Of a stretch of DNA of 64,000 bases, positions 22,512 to 34,340 are shown piece by piece. The stretch spans positions 7,812,001 through 7,876,000 of the forward strand of contig OY754473.1 of assembly GCA_963575645.1 (NCBI GenBank), in the 5' to 3' direction. The stretch is from Xanthostigma xanthostigma. Its lineage: Eukaryota > Arthropoda > Insecta > Raphidioptera > Raphidiidae. Under the pieces are notes generated by a model. The model did not search any database, was not told the origin of the DNA, and was given only the letters and a program-made list of their open reading frames with translations. The stretch's first letter is position 1; the number at the start of each line of letters is the position of its first letter. The translations under genes and the position numbers were made by a program.

Positions 22512-23122
22512 GGTCTATATCATTCAATAAAAAAAGTCGTCTAATTAAAATTTTCCGTCAGCGCGTTGTTCAATGAAAACTTTCGACGCGACGTCCGCAA
22601 CGCGGAAATAAATCGCTGCGGTCAACGCAATCTGGATCGCGCACGCCACTGACCTCAAATATACATATTATGAAAGAACTGCGATAATAAAAATGGATAT
22701 TAAGGTAACATCTGGTGTTAGTCGTTTCGATTTATATGCGTTCTTTTTTACGAATTACAAAACTAATGGCTTTTACGGCGGTAATTCAATATTCAAAAAA
22801 TTATGTTTATTAAAAACGAGCCAAAAAAAAAAACGTTATGCTGAAACGTGACACACGCACGAAATCTACAAATAACTGTTCGGATTGCGGTCTGTCGACG
22901 TCAAAAGACCGCGCGCACGTGTCAAGCATAGATCTGCACGACCAGCCACTCCTCTATTACAAGCCCCCAGTTTCCAGGTTCGAGTCCGACCGACCTGGTA
23001 AAAAAATAAATAAAAAATTTAAAAACATCAACCGGCGTTAGATCCAAACTTCCTATAGCCCTTTGTATACACCGCAACTTTAAGTTACTAGCGGCGCCAA
23101 TTAAGTGACTATATAAAACTCA
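22512..23122. other. Unassigned sequence with a possible SINE relic
   Basis: Near 22972-22990 the text CAGGTTCGAGTCC matches a Pol III B box, but no matching A box or cloverleaf is convincing. The plus frame 22838-23041 has no recognisable domain. Confidence 0.35.
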
Positions 23123-23255
23123 CAATTTGTTTCGAACGGTATCTTCGATCATCATGAAATTTGGACACAACATTCATCTCGGTAAATACGCGCGTACTCA
23201 TGCCCCTCCCCCCATTCGTTCTTTTGCACCCGGGTGAAACCGGGACGGGCCGCTA
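23123..23255 (+). mobile_element. Helitron 3' fragment
   Basis: It carries ATGAAATTTGGACACAACAT and a terminal GC hairpin CACCCGGGTGAAACCGGG, then ends GGGCCGCTAG before T. The same sequence in reverse forms the 3' half of the full-length element at 45524-45868. Its 5' half is absent here. Confidence 0.75.
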
Positions 23256-26160
23256 GTAACTAATAAACCTCAGTTATATAGATTTCGCCATCAACAAAAG
23301 GCAACGCATACATACAGAAATATCTGCGGGCGCTGCAGTCATCTATCGTTATTCTATAGTAACAAGAACTGAACGGAACGCTTGCTGCAGCCATCACGAA
23401 ATCACGTCACGGCATTTTGCACGTTTTTACTTCCGTCCAAACGCGCCATTAGACGTGTCACATGCAACAGTTATATATACAAGCTGCGCTGCAGTTCTGA
23501 GCGCATAATCGTCAATTCAGTGCCGGGGGCGGTGCGTTTTTCGACGCGCACTCCGGCCCTGCGCGTTTGGTCAATTCTGAAGACACACACACACAAATAT
23601 CAATATAATACGTGACCATCTCTGCTTACGGCCAACGCTTCTGTGTGTGGAGGGGCAGTGCATCTGTCTATAGTGGCCGTGTTATGTAGTGCTCAATGCT
23701 ATAACGCAGTACCTTACACGCTTACATATAAAAGCACTTAAAGCCGGAATTCGCCTATAACGAATATAAAACACATACTATACTGTGCCGGTGTATTTAT
23801 GTCGAAATACCGAGTGTCCCGTCGGCGTCGCGACGGCACCGAAAACAATCGAACAACGTCTCTGTATTTAAAATTATTTTCGCTTTATATAATAGTAGTT
23901 TCTGCATCCGGATGTTATTATACGAGTAGGGTTGAAACGAGTGTCAGCGAGTTTCGACCAGTCACACGAGTCAGAATATCAAACTTGTAACACCACGTCT
24001 TAAAAAGCCACGCCGCCACTGGTGTACTCTGGCGGTCGTGTAGAGAAACAGAGGCAAGATGGCAGCGGAGCGTATGAACTAGGAAGTAGTGTTCATGTTA
24101 AAAAAAACTTCAATTAATAAATGTGTTGAATAAAATAATAATAATTGTTACAAACTACATTTTTGAAGTAAATCTTCCTTTGGGACGGTAAAGTAAAATT
24201 AATTTTTGAGTTTGACAATGTAACGAACGTGTCGCAATATCAAACTAAGGTGATCGCGAGGTAGAACTCAGAAATCGGTGACGACTAAGTATCGGACACC
24301 CTATATATAATCGTATATATAGCGAATAATATAAAATTGACGGTCAAATTTCATCGGCGCGGCCGTAAGTGCGGCGTCGCGGCGATGTACGCCGCGGCGC
24401 TGGAAAGAGAATTATATGGTATAGGCGCAGCAGCGGAGGCTGCGGTCGTAGCGATGGCCATCTCATGGGTCAAGCGCCGAGAGAACGAACGGACGATCGA
24501 GACAGGCAACAGATGGGAGGGGGGCGGTGTCCACCCTTTTACTATACTGCTGCGAAATTGTCTCAATTTGAAAAATTAACCAAAACGAAGAGTCAAGAAT
24601 TGCTTTGATATAGGTACTTGAAAACTGTTTTGTAGTGAGGGAAACAATAATTCAAATAAAAAAAAAAGGTTTGCACTCCGGGAGTGCCAGGAGAAATGAA
24701 AACTTGAATATTAACGTCTGACGAATTTTCGATCAAAATGGTTTGTATCATAGATTGCATTTTTATGTAGGTACGATATTTGAACGCTAGATGTCTAACG
24801 TTGTATAAATAAAAGTTTGCGTCTTCGATCAGGCCACGTGTCCTGACGCCTGACGCGAGTTTAACATTTTTTACCCATTACAAAAAAAGTGTTCAACGCC
24901 GCATAAGAAGTTTTCACTTCAAAAATAATATGCACTAAACGAAGAAATTAAAAAAAAATTATTCTTATTGTTGTCTCATAGACCCCATTAACTGATTTCA
25001 AAATGTTTGCTAGGGCGACTTCGTGAAGCGTCGTGGAAGTGGGGCGTTTGTCAAGTGAGCAACCGTCCTTGGTCAGCTGTCGCAAAGCACGTAGGTATAC
25101 CGGCTGTAGAACACTAAGTTAACTTGTCGGCGAGGTAGAACGCTTGCCTCGCAACCTAAAAGTCGTATGTTAAATCCCTGCCATTATTATTTTTTTATAC
25201 AGTTGTACCAGTTTCACGTCTGTAGTGTGTAGTGTACAACGCAGTCTCTTTTTTTATCAAACTAAGATGATGCATTGAATTCAACAGTACTTTGAAAATT
25301 TGGTATCCCTTGTTATTGACATAAAAAAAAAATACAAAACCGTCGGTAACCATGGAAACAAGAAACATTAAAAATTAAACAAACGAGCGGACCACGTCTC
25401 GCCGCAGCAATATTAAAAACAATTACCGTCCGAAAAAAGAGTAACGCCGATGAACTCACAATTATGGACATTGGAACGGGCATCGAGTGGCCGATAACGG
25501 GTGGCCCGATGTCGGGGGGGTGGGGGTGGATGGGTCAGACGAGGAGAGAAATGAAGAGTCGACGTGCGGCCTTCGCGCAGCAGATGCAATATTAATCAGT
25601 GGCGTGGGGAGGCGGCGGCGGCGGCGGGGGACTTGTAGCAGTGCATTAACGTAATGGACTTCACTCAGACCTCCTTTTCTCTCTCACCCCCCAAACACAC
25701 ACACACCAACACGCGTGTATATAGTTACTCTTCCTCGAAGAACATCTTTTCCAAGTGGGTCCGTCGCGACGGCCGTTTGCTGCGGTTCGCCCCACGACTG
25801 ACCGACGGACAGTGACGCATTCAAACAAAAATAATTAATTAAGGTTGGTTATCTTTGTTTTGTTTTTTTTTTTTGGCTCATTAAATTTATGTTCAAACGT
25901 TGTAGAACAACGAGCTCCGCCGTCAATAGTTTGTATTTTCAAAAAAATCGAGTCTCCTTCAAAAATAGCGATTTAAAAAAGTTTGAGGTCAGCTCCAATT
26001 TAGTTATTATAATATAACTTTTCATGTAAGTACCTATGTACTTTCATTGAGTTTGGCGTCGACCCCAAAACAATTACGCGACTAACCCGGCTGACTCGGC
26101 TGACTCGACTGACCTGACTGAGCTGACTGACCTGACTGACAAACAATCCAAGATCTAAAC
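23256..26160. other. Long unassigned stretch with GC-rich patches and microsatellites
   Basis: No repeat family shared with the rest of the window was seen. GC-rich patches lie at about 24355-24540 and 25480-25660, the latter with a GGC run near 25607-25630. A CA run lies near 25693-25705. A TATA-like TGTATATAG occurs at about 25715-25723, upstream of mixed-composition sequence. A minisatellite of TGACTCG/CTGAC words fills about 26082-26147. A degraded tRNA-like relic (GCCTCGCAACC, AAATCCC) lies near 25128-25185. Any of the GC-rich patches could be exon or promoter of a host gene, but no frame is convincing. Confidence 0.35.
26082..26147 (+). repeat. Minisatellite of 9-10 bp words
   Basis: Degenerate tandem words of CTGACTCGG, CTGACTCGA and CTGACCTGA. 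On the minus strand they read as alternating S-Q-V and S-R-V residues, which explains the apparent frame at 26000-26263. Confidence 0.8.
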
Positions 26161-26322
26161 CGGTGAGTCCTATAGAATCATGAAATCCACTATTATTGTC
26201 GCTGCCGAGTGGGACGCAGCCCCGTGAAACAGGATGGCAATACGGTGGAGCCAAAGGCTCCACTACTGTTTTCGCTGTCGTGTTTCATCTCAATCGCGTG
26301 CTGAGCCGCGGATAGCGACTAG
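26161..26322 (+). mobile_element. Helitron-like 3' end fragment
   Basis: The segment ends GAGCCGCGGATAGCGACTAG followed by T. An inner hairpin GGTGGAGCCAAAGGCTCCAC lies about 70 bp upstream. The 5' boundary is not determined. Confidence 0.5.
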
Positions 26323-27192
26323 TAAAAAATTAATTTTACATTCGAGAAGTCGTGTTTTTTTATTGTATGTTAAACAGCAAAAATAAGAATGAAAATGAAA
26401 AGAAAATTTAAGAATATTGTATTTAAAACAAATGTTTATTCGGTTAGAAATTTAAAGAGAGCTACCCTGGGAGAAAGGAGTCCTCATAAAAACTTTAGAA
26501 AACAAATTAAATTTTTATATATCCCGTGATTGCAAAATACATTTAAGTTTTCCAACGGCGAAAACTTATACATTACTTTCCTTTATTAGATGATCATCAC
26601 AAAGTTGTTAGTACGGAGTACCTATGTTTACTGTTAGAACTCTCCCTTTTGTCGTTTTAAGGGCCCGGCCTATTTGTAACTTTCTCAATTTCACAGTAAA
26701 AAAAAATTACATGTGTATTAATTTTTTAAACTGTCTACATGAAAAATATTTTTTTGAATAGACAGATTTGGACGTGGTATTAATATTTCTAATTTTTTAT
26801 TTTTTTTATAATAGTTCTCGTATAAGAATCTGAGCCTGGGGGCTTGTAATACAGGAGCTACTGAAACAACGGCAACCTCTATTACAAGTTCGCAGATTTA
26901 CTTTATATAAAAAAAATAATATAAATTGAAAACATAAATTGGCGCAGTCAGGCCCAAACAAGTTTAGTTGTTGGTGCGGCGTTAAAAAAAAGAATAAATG
27001 CACCTTAAGGGTCATGCCTCGTAGCTGATTCAGAGCTGTAAATAAATTACGACAGTTAAATAAAGAAGTTATCCGCACAAACTGCATCTTTATTACATTG
27101 TAAAGTATTTATTCTATGATTAAACACACATTGTTACAAAACATACACTGCAGATAGTGCGATGTCGGTTGCAGTGAAGCTAATCTCTCCAA
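26323..27192. other. Unassigned AT-rich sequence
   Basis: No gene or repeat recognised. The minus frame 26806-27087 has no recognisable domain. Confidence 0.35.
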
Positions 27193-28110
27193 CTGTCTTA
27201 AACCATTCACATTGACGTCGTTGACAAAGATATAATATCATATTATTATAAGGTTAAAGATGTTTGCCTCCCTTTTTAGAAAAAAACTCACAATTTCTCC
27301 ACATAAATTATATATATCATTTTACAGATAATTGCTTGCTCTACTGACATCGACAACTAAAAAATTTATTATTGCTTTTGTTTTTGTAAATTAATTAAAA
27401 TACAGCAACGCTGAACAACGTCTGCTTTAATTTTGAAACAACGTCAACACTTCGATCTGTCATCTGACCTTCATATTGTAATACAACAGACACAATACTG
27501 CCAACTGACGGCTTTAATTTTGAAACAGCGAGCAACGCTGAACAACGTCACAGCAATGCTGCATGATGCCATTTGACGGCTTAGCTCAACGCTTTTGCTA
27601 CTTGCGCCTCTATATGACAATTTTAGTAAAATATTTATTCGATCTGTCATCTGAGCTTCATATTGTAATACAACAAAAAGCAGTGTGCAAAATTAGAAAC
27701 GAATTGAATGCCTGCAATCATATTTAAAAAATAATTTGGTAAAGTGATAATTATTATACTTATTTAGTGCGAATAATTCACACAGGTCACACTAGTTGTA
27801 ACTATTAACATTATTATTGTTAAGTTTTTATTATACTTTATAGTTTATCCGAAATGCGAATAATAATATAAGATTAGAATCATAATATGAAAATGAGCTC
27901 AGAGCTGAGTGTGTGTATTGTGCTGTGCAATGCTAAGTGACTCCTGAGCATGCATGATGACAGTTCACACCTCTGCAGTCTCTGCACTCTTGTGTAGTGC
28001 GTACTGTCTAGTGTCGCTCCTTTGAACGACTCGCTCTGAGCGACTCTTTTTAGTGAGCGGAGCGCACGGGCCCAGCTTCCAATAAAGAGTCATGTGGACA
28101 CATCACTAGT
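27193..28110 (+). repeat. Unclassified repeat family, long copy, with internal duplications
   Basis: Left part CATTCACATTGACGTCGTTG (27200-27236) and right part ATCCGAAATGCGAATAATAA through CAATAAAGAGTC (27845-28090) match 32290-32610. The middle, 27240-27820, is absent from the second copy. That middle contains its own repeated blocks: GATCTGTCATCTGA near 27453 and 27640, and GCAACGCTGAACAACGTC near 27405 and 27531. AATAAA near the right end could be a polyadenylation signal, which would fit an LTR or other retroelement. I see no primer-binding site or protein. Confidence 0.6.
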
Positions 28111-28302
28111 TCGCACGAAAGATATACGAGCAAAAGACACTTTGAAACGACGGGCCAGATATTATGTAAGTACGTATGACATACATACATATTCGTATTG
28201 TCGGTACGGAGTTGTGTAAGCTGATGAACCGACTGCCGTACAACTGTCATCCGTGTTTCTAAAACGACTAGATTTAGTGGAGAATGGAAAAGAAGTTTAT
28301 TA

Positions 28303-28661
28303 AAGTGAAACTTTTATTCTATCGCCCCGAATTTTTCTGGCCGTCTGTTGCATGTCGCATTACAGGCGGCCGCGGAGTAGGGGTAAAGTGAAAGGCGTTC
28401 GGAGTAGGCGCTCGGTAGAGCAGCCAAGGCCAATATGGCGGCGCCCATGGTTAGCATCAGCTGACCGTGTAGTATGTATAACACAGTCAGTCTGTCATGC
28501 GGGCAAGTGCTGTACAGTGTTTACATGTTTTTATTCGTGTATTCATGTGAATATTGTTGTTTATAATTAATCGTGATGGATAAGTGTCTACAATCCAACG
28601 CCTACAATCCAATAAAAGTTTCACTTGCGTCGTGGTTTTTTAAACCACACACTGTTTTTTT
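28303..28661 (+). mobile_element. AAGTGAAACTTTTATT repeat, copy 1
   Basis: It starts AAGTGAAACTTTTATT, and the complement AATAAAAGTTTCACTT occurs at 28611-28626. Similarity to the second copy (35315-35676) is very high over the whole length. It continues past the inverted end through GTGGTTTTTTAAA to CACACTG plus a T run, so the true right end may be near 28661. The interior has a GC-rich section with CAATATGGCGGCGCCCATGG. The plus frame 28352-28570 is shared by both copies but has no recognisable domain. Confidence 0.8.
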
Positions 28662-28828
28662 GTTTCATCGTCGATAAAAAGTTTCGGCTGAGAAACAAAA
28701 CGAGCTTAACAGATGTTTCGCTCGTGGTCGACGTTTCGAAAAATATATTACCATCATCAAGACGTCAGGACATAGTTACGCGGTTAATTGTACTAATCCT
28801 AAATCTAAATAATTAACCGTGACTGACT

Positions 28829-29246
28829 GATCTATCAAACGCACAGCTCAAACCACTGGACGGATTGGGCTGAAATTTGGCACACAGATAGTTATTATGA
28901 CGCAGGCGTCCGCTAAGAACAGATTTTCGAAAACTAAATCCACAAAAGGGTGCGACGGGGGTTCAAAATTTGCATGGAAAAATCGTATTCAAAAATGCGC
29001 AGGATTACTCCTGACAACAAATAAATAAATACGTGTTTCATGCTTTTTGAAAAACAACCCCTTCAGAGAGTGAAAAGAGGTAAATAGTCTAAAAAAATCC
29101 ACATGGGTGTCATTTTCAAGGTTTGTCATCATATTTGAAATTTATTAGGCGGGTCTACGTCGCGAAAAGGAGTAACTATGCCAAATAATTGGGAATGCAT
29201 TCGTGTTTCGTCTCAAATCGTGTGCGAAGTCGCGGGTAACGGCTAG
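28829..29246 (+). mobile_element. Helitron, 3' end intact (about 420 bp)
   Basis: It starts near GACTGACTGATCTATCAAAC, with the interior GGGCTGAAATTTGGCAC that I associate with lepidopteran Helitrons. It ends CGCGGGTAACGGCTAG before T, with a short GC stem upstream. The 5' TC end is not certain. Non-autonomous. Confidence 0.7.
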
Positions 29247-30022
29247 TACTCAATAATTATTTCCGCAATTTCTTTAAAATTACCATTAAAATCGTTTGGT
29301 CTAGCAACTTGCAACTGCGAGGTGTGTATAAATATCCCCAGTCCCCCTCACCCCGAGGTATAAAAAATCAGCCCAGGCGGCATACACAGACCGACTGGTA
29401 GGAGCTCGGATCCCCGGGAGCGCCAATTCCCACAAAACATCGGAATGCAACCTGAATTCCTACGTTTTCCCCTGACGGAAAGAAGTCGCGAGATTCGAGC
29501 AGTAATCGAGCGCTGAGACAGGCGGCTCGGCTTTCGAAATCCCGTCGAACGGGCGGCGCGTGTTGATGCTCTCAAAGGATAAGGTTTTAGCCAGAGAGCG
29601 AACTGACAAGTGACTGGGGCTGTGTGGAAGTGATGCAGCAGCAGGCAAGGCTTTTAGCGCTCTTATGACGTTTCTCTTTCTATCCATTCACTCAACTGGC
29701 TGGTGTAAGGAATCCATTAAGATGACTCCCGACTCTGATGCCGGGATATATTGCTGTCGGAGCTGCCACTCTATATACACTCTCCACTCCACTCCGCTCC
29801 GCTCTCTCTCTCTGGTGCAGGAGCCACTCTAGAGCTCACTGCTGTAATATGGCGGCGGTGGGACGACGACGACCGAAAACAGATCCTACGCATTTTGCGA
29901 CACGTATCCCTCATTCTCATGTCGGTATTACACACTTTAATCTCTTGATACAACCTTGTTCTGACACGCTCCGACACGTATACCGGGTGTTGTTTCTTAT
30001 ACCGTCTGTCGCACAAAACACA
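29247..30022. other. Unassigned mixed-composition sequence
   Basis: No supported gene. The longest frame (29738-30202, 154 residues) begins in low-complexity CT-rich sequence, runs into the hAT element at 30031 and has no recognisable domain. The text ACCGACTGGTAGGAGC near 29390 resembles ACCGACTGGTATGAGC near 58292, a possible old shared repeat. Confidence 0.4.
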
Positions 30023-30030
30023 GTTCTACC

Positions 30031-30563
30031 CAGCGTTGCCAGTTTTTTTTTTGCCAAGTCGGGATTTTGGAACTCTTTGAGTGAAAACAGCGGGATTCTT
30101 TCGTCGAAAGCGGGACATAGTAAAAAAACGTATATAATCAGATGTTTTCAAATATTTATCTTTTTATTTGAATTAAAATTACGTTTACGTGACAATAGAT
30201 AGCAAAAATAGCCATAGAAAATGTATTTTAATAAAAATATAATATTTTAAATCAGATTTACCCTATCATTAAATAGTTGAGTCTTATTCGTCTTCAGAAT
30301 AAAAAAAAAAAAAACAGAAATCAAAATAAAAAAAGTTTTATTCATTAGAAAAATATGGCGTTTCAAACAATAGTCTGTGGAGTGAGTGTTACAAATTGCA
30401 ACTTACAATAAGAGAATAATTATTTATAAGAATTACTTATTCATGATAAATATTTCTGTGAAGTTATCCCCGAAAAGCGGGACTGAGCCTGTCCGCGCGG
30501 GACATTTAATTTTAATTTAAAAATCGGGACGTCCCGCCAAAATCGGGACGTTTGGCAACGCTG
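30031..30563. mobile_element. hAT-type MITE (533 bp) with 8 bp target duplication
   Basis: Ends are CAGCGTTGCCA and TGGCAACGCTG, perfect inverted repeats. GTTCTACC flanks both sides (30023-30030 and 30564-30571). The 8 bp duplication and CA...TG ends are diagnostic of hAT. The word CGGGA recurs at least seven times near the ends (for example AAAGCGGGAC), probably transposase contact sites. The interior is AT-rich, without a transposase. Confidence 0.92.
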
Positions 30564-30571
30564 GTTCTACC

Positions 30572-31021
30572 AAACTTGATAACTATAGGCTGTGTGCACG
30601 AAGCCTACTAGCGCCGCTAGTGGATAATAGAGAAAATATTGAACTCGCTTTTTATGGAAATCGCGACATGTTTCTAAGATGATAAGTCAAAAACTTTAGT
30701 TGGCAATGACGTGCCAAAAAAATGTAATAAGGAAAACTGATGTTAATTGTATATAGGTACAATAAAATTCAGATTGTAAACCATTATATAAATAGCATAA
30801 CATAAAAGGTATGTGAGAATTATTTATTTATCAACTATGACGCACAATATATAAATAATTAATTTGTTTACACTGACAGCGGAACGTCAAATTATGGCGC
30901 CAATGGTCTTTATATTACTGAAATAGCCATTAGCGCAACAGCCCGGAACAGAACAAGCATTTCGAGATCGCTTAGTTTTGCCCATGTTTTCTTTGTACCT
31001 AATTAAAAAACTTCATAAAAT
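30572..31021. other. Unassigned sequence
   Basis: No gene or repeat recognised. Confidence 0.35.
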
Positions 31022-31690
31022 TCCAACCCACAAGTGGGGAATGGTACCTACTAGTTTAGGTCAAAAAATCACTTTTCAGAAATTTTACAATATCTTTCCG
31101 TTTTGAGGTCCTCCGAATCCAAAAAACATATTTTTGAAAAAACTCTGTGCGTCTGTTTGTCTGTGAACACGATACAGGTCAAACGGATGAGCGGATTTAA
31201 ACCAAATTTTGGGAGGATGTTTGGTATGAACACACGAAGAGCCCTATTGTTTTTGGGGAAAATCGGCGCATGCGCAGAAGAGATATATGCTAAAATGGTG
31301 TTTTTTATATAATAATGGTTAACTTTTCATAACTGCTTATTATTCTATTTATTTTTTCAAGAAAGTTTTGTTAAAAAAAATTTTTCTAAACTTTATAGTT
31401 TCGGAAATATTTTGTAAATAAAAAAAAATCAGCTGCTCATTTGTTTTGTGGATCTGTCAGAAATAAACTAGTTAGGCATACTTTGATTAATTTTTACATG
31501 ACGTGGAACCATGGCAACGAATAGTTAATATCATATTGAATACTAGCGATTACCCGCGTCACCTTACGCGATATCAAAAATTTTCTTTTTTTTTTTTTTT
31601 TAATTATTTATTTTCTTTATTATAATGAAATGTCGACATTTTTGAAGTTGGAATGGTCCCGTCGCCCAATTGGCTGGAATTTTTTCAAGT
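31022..31690 (-). mobile_element. CCAACCCACAAGTGG repeat with embedded Helitron end, copy 1
   Basis: Read on the minus strand it runs from CCAGCCAATTGGGCGACGGG (near 31655-31680), through a Helitron 3' end (CTAG at 31543-31546 on the plus strand), to CCACTTGTGGGTTGGAAT near 31022-31040. Inside lies a segment with ACACGATACAGGTCAAACGG. Copies or parts lie at 33630-33797, 37530-37895, 39205-39616 and 56440-56690. The Helitron end sits at the same point in three of them, so the combination was amplified as one. Confidence 0.7.
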
Positions 31691-32069
31691 AACCGGGCGG
31701 CAGTGAGGTTCGTAAAAGGGGGTGCGTTTCGCGGCAGCGCACTGTAGCACTGTAGGCAAGTGCAGCGCAGTATAATAATGTATAGAAGGCAAGCGGCGTC
31801 AGTGGTTGATAACATTGGACAGAGAGTCAGGTGGTTAACCACTGTCGGCTCGCTTACATAATGCATAACACTTTATTTAACGAACAAGCGGAAGACGCAA
31901 GGCTCGCAACACACACTGTTCACTGTACGACTCACATACCGCAATCCAGTGGCGTAGCTCGGCGCATTTCCACGCCCCGTCCAAGAATACAGTACCTATA
32001 CCGCTTCGCAACAAACCTACACGGTTAAAAAAAAAATAGCTATCGATAAATTTCTTCATCGCCCATCAT
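31691..32069. other. Unassigned sequence
   Basis: No gene recognised; the short frames on both strands have no domain. Confidence 0.35.
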
Positions 32070-32289
32070 AATGAACGACTCCTTTCTCGGAGCGGAGCGA
32101 GTCGCTCTTTTTTTTGTGAATGACTCACTCCGAGCGCCATATTGCTCTGTGCTGAGCTGTTCTGTTTTGTTGCATTCGCACATTTACAGAGCGCACACAG
32201 CATAAGCCACAGAGGCACTAGTGAACATTGCACGTACGGAGTTATCTTTGCTGAGTCGTTTTTGAATGACAACACTGTTTACAGTGACT
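32070..32289. repeat. Sequence with GAGTCGCTC palindromic words
   Basis: AACGACTCCTTTCTCGGAGC, GAGCGAGTCGCTCT and ATGACTCACTCCGAGCG resemble the GACTCGCTCTGAGCGACTC core of the adjacent repeat family. It may be an old diverged unit of the same family. Confidence 0.45.
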
Positions 32290-32900
32290 TAAACCATTCA
32301 CATTGACGTCGTTGACAAAGATATAATATTGCAACAATTGTTAAGCTTTTATTATACTTTATAGTTTATCCGAAATGCGAATAATAATATAAGATCAGAA
32401 TCATATTAAAATGAGTTCAGAGCTGAGTGTGTGTATTGTGCTGTGCAATGCTACGTGTCTCCTGAGCATGCATGATGACAGTTCACACCTCTGCAGTCTG
32501 CACTCTTGTGTAGTGCGTACTGTCTAGTGTCGCTCCTTTGAACGACTCGCTCTGAGCGACTCTTTTTAGTGAGCGGAGCGCACGTATAGCCAGCTCCCAA
32601 TAAAGAGTCGTGTGGACACATCGCTACAGCCACAAGTCCCAGCCGCGATTCTAGCGGCAAAAGCGGCCTCGTCTGACGACTTGCGTCTCGACGCAGTGTA
32701 AAGACGCCGCTGTTTCTAGTGTCGCTTCTTTGAACGACTCGCTCTGAGCGACTCTTTTTAGTGAGCGCAGCGCACGTAGCCAGCTCCCAATAAAGAATCG
32801 TGTGGACACATCGCTACAGCCACAAGTCCCAGCCGCGATTCCAGCGGCAAAAGCGGCCTCGTCTGACGACTCGCGTCTCGACGCAGTGTAAAGACGCTGT
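32290..32900 (+). repeat. Unclassified repeat family, short copy, with a 192 bp tandem duplication
   Basis: 32290-32610 matches the ends of 27193-28110 without its middle. From about 32522 a 192 bp unit occurs twice (second copy from about 32714): both contain GTGTCGCT, GAACGACTCGCTCTGAGCG, CCCAATAAAGA, CACAAGTCCCAGCCGCGATT and GCAGTGTAAAGACGC. The unit is specific to this locus in the window. Confidence 0.8.
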
Positions 32901-33260
32901 TAGGGCGGCGGCACAAACAATTCCATAACATAGAGATAGTGGGTTCGTGGCAGTAAACAATATGAACATTTCACTTTATTTTACTATCCATACACGTATT
33001 TGTATTATCATAAAAGTAACGTAAACGTGGCTGTAATATCCTACGTTTTATGAATAATTGAAGTTTCATAAAGTGTATTCTACCACGCGCTTTACCGCTC
33101 TCTCTCTCTCGCGCGCGCGCTCTCTCTCTGTCTCACAGAACACGACCCGCGACGTGTAACACGCCGTGTCTGTGCCTTGCGTTGCTTTTTGCACTGGTTT
33201 CGTCACAACCGAATCAAGAACGGCCGAGATTGTCGGAACGTCGTTACAAGCAGCGGGTCT
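32901..33260. other. Unassigned sequence with CT/GC microsatellite
   Basis: A TC run, then GC run, then TC run at about 33101-33135 mixes pyrimidine and alternating purine-pyrimidine tracts. No gene recognised. Confidence 0.5.
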
Positions 33261-33570
33261 ACAATACGCGCCACGAATCTAAAAGGCTCGGAAGTTAGAT
33301 GCGAATGCGGGCTTGCGCTTGTACAGTGTGTTGAAAAAGTACAAACTCGCAACTCAACAAAACTAAAATAACTTGAGAATAGCGTACTCGACTGTACTTT
33401 AAAGCAGGAAAGCGACAAGTGACAAAGACAACGAACGATCACGGCCAATCACCGACGAGCGCACGTTCCGTGCATGTAGCTGGGAGGTGGTGGGAGTATC
33501 AACGGCTCAGTGCCTTTGCGACGCTGTTTGTGACTAGCTTCCGAACCTTTTAAATCCGTGGCGCGTATTG
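33261..33570 (-). mobile_element. TA-flanked MITE with 40 bp ends, copy 2 (310 bp)
   Basis: Same family and orientation as 11036-11351. TA at 33259-33260 and 33571-33572. Ends CAATACGCGCCACG and CGTGGCGCGTATTG are perfect complements, better preserved than in copy 1. Confidence 0.9.
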
Positions 33571-33629
33571 TACATAGGAACTAATGGAGCTTACTCGACT
33601 CCCAAGTGTCGAGGGTCTAAAAAAACTCT

Positions 33630-33797
33630 AGCCAATTGGGCGACGGGACCATTCCAACTCGAAAAATAACAGACGCACAGAGTTTTTCCAAAAATATGTT
33701 TTTTTTTGGATTCGGGGGACCTCAAAACGAAAAGATATAGTAAAAGTGATTTTTGACCTAAATTAGTACCGTTCCCCACTTGTGGGTTGGAATAGTA
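33630..33797 (+). repeat. CCAACCCACAAGTGG repeat, internally deleted fragment
   Basis: Left part GCCAATTGGGCGACGGGACC and right part CCACTTGTGGGTTGGAAT are present, but the Helitron end and most of the middle are missing. Confidence 0.7.
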
Positions 33798-34340
33798 TAA
33801 AAATTGAATTGAAGCCGTCGTCTAAAAAGTCGTTTTCGGGCGAAAAATGGCGCCGAAAACCCGAATAAAGTGAGTGATTGGGCAATCTGGGAATTGTTTC
33901 ACCTAGACTATGACACACGCAGAATATTCCAATTGTCTACTCTTTTTGCGCATGTAAATGAGCAGATCAGAACGTTTCAAACTTTCCACGAATCGATTGA
34001 TGGACATCTTCGTCGATTAAATAAAAGATTTCACTTCCTAAACACCGCTACGTTTGTTTGGTGCCACTGTCAAAACTTGACGCAGCAACAAATAACAATA
34101 CACGTCATGGTGGAAGCAAAGGTATAAACTCAGCACCTCCGCCAGCTTTTACATCTTTTACGATTTTAAGTTTTTATTAATTTATATTTTAGTTCATATT
34201 AATATAACATAAGTTAAGGTACCTTAACTCATGTTAATTGCTATGGTTAGTAATTAATGTTTATTTTCGTAATTATTGTTTTAAATTTTCATATTGTACT
34301 TGAAAAAGTCTAAATCCATAGACGAAACGTTGTACACTAA
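33798..34340. other. Unassigned; 85-residue open frame of unknown status
   Basis: The frame 33870-34127 (plus) encodes 85 residues with no domain I recognise and no repeat partner in the window. It could be an exon fragment or a chance frame. Nothing else supports a gene. Confidence 0.25.

Noticed and set aside
26000-26263. A serine/valine repeat protein on the minus strand
   Set aside because: The repeat residues are simply the translation of a 9-10 bp minisatellite.
27193-28110. An LTR retrotransposon
   Set aside because: AATAAA and a related second copy were suggestive, but no primer-binding site, polypurine tract, TG...CA ends or protein could be seen.
29738-30202. A 154-residue frame as a possible gene
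   Set aside because: It begins in CT-rich low-complexity sequence and crosses into a hAT MITE inserted at 30031, so its second half is transposon sequence.
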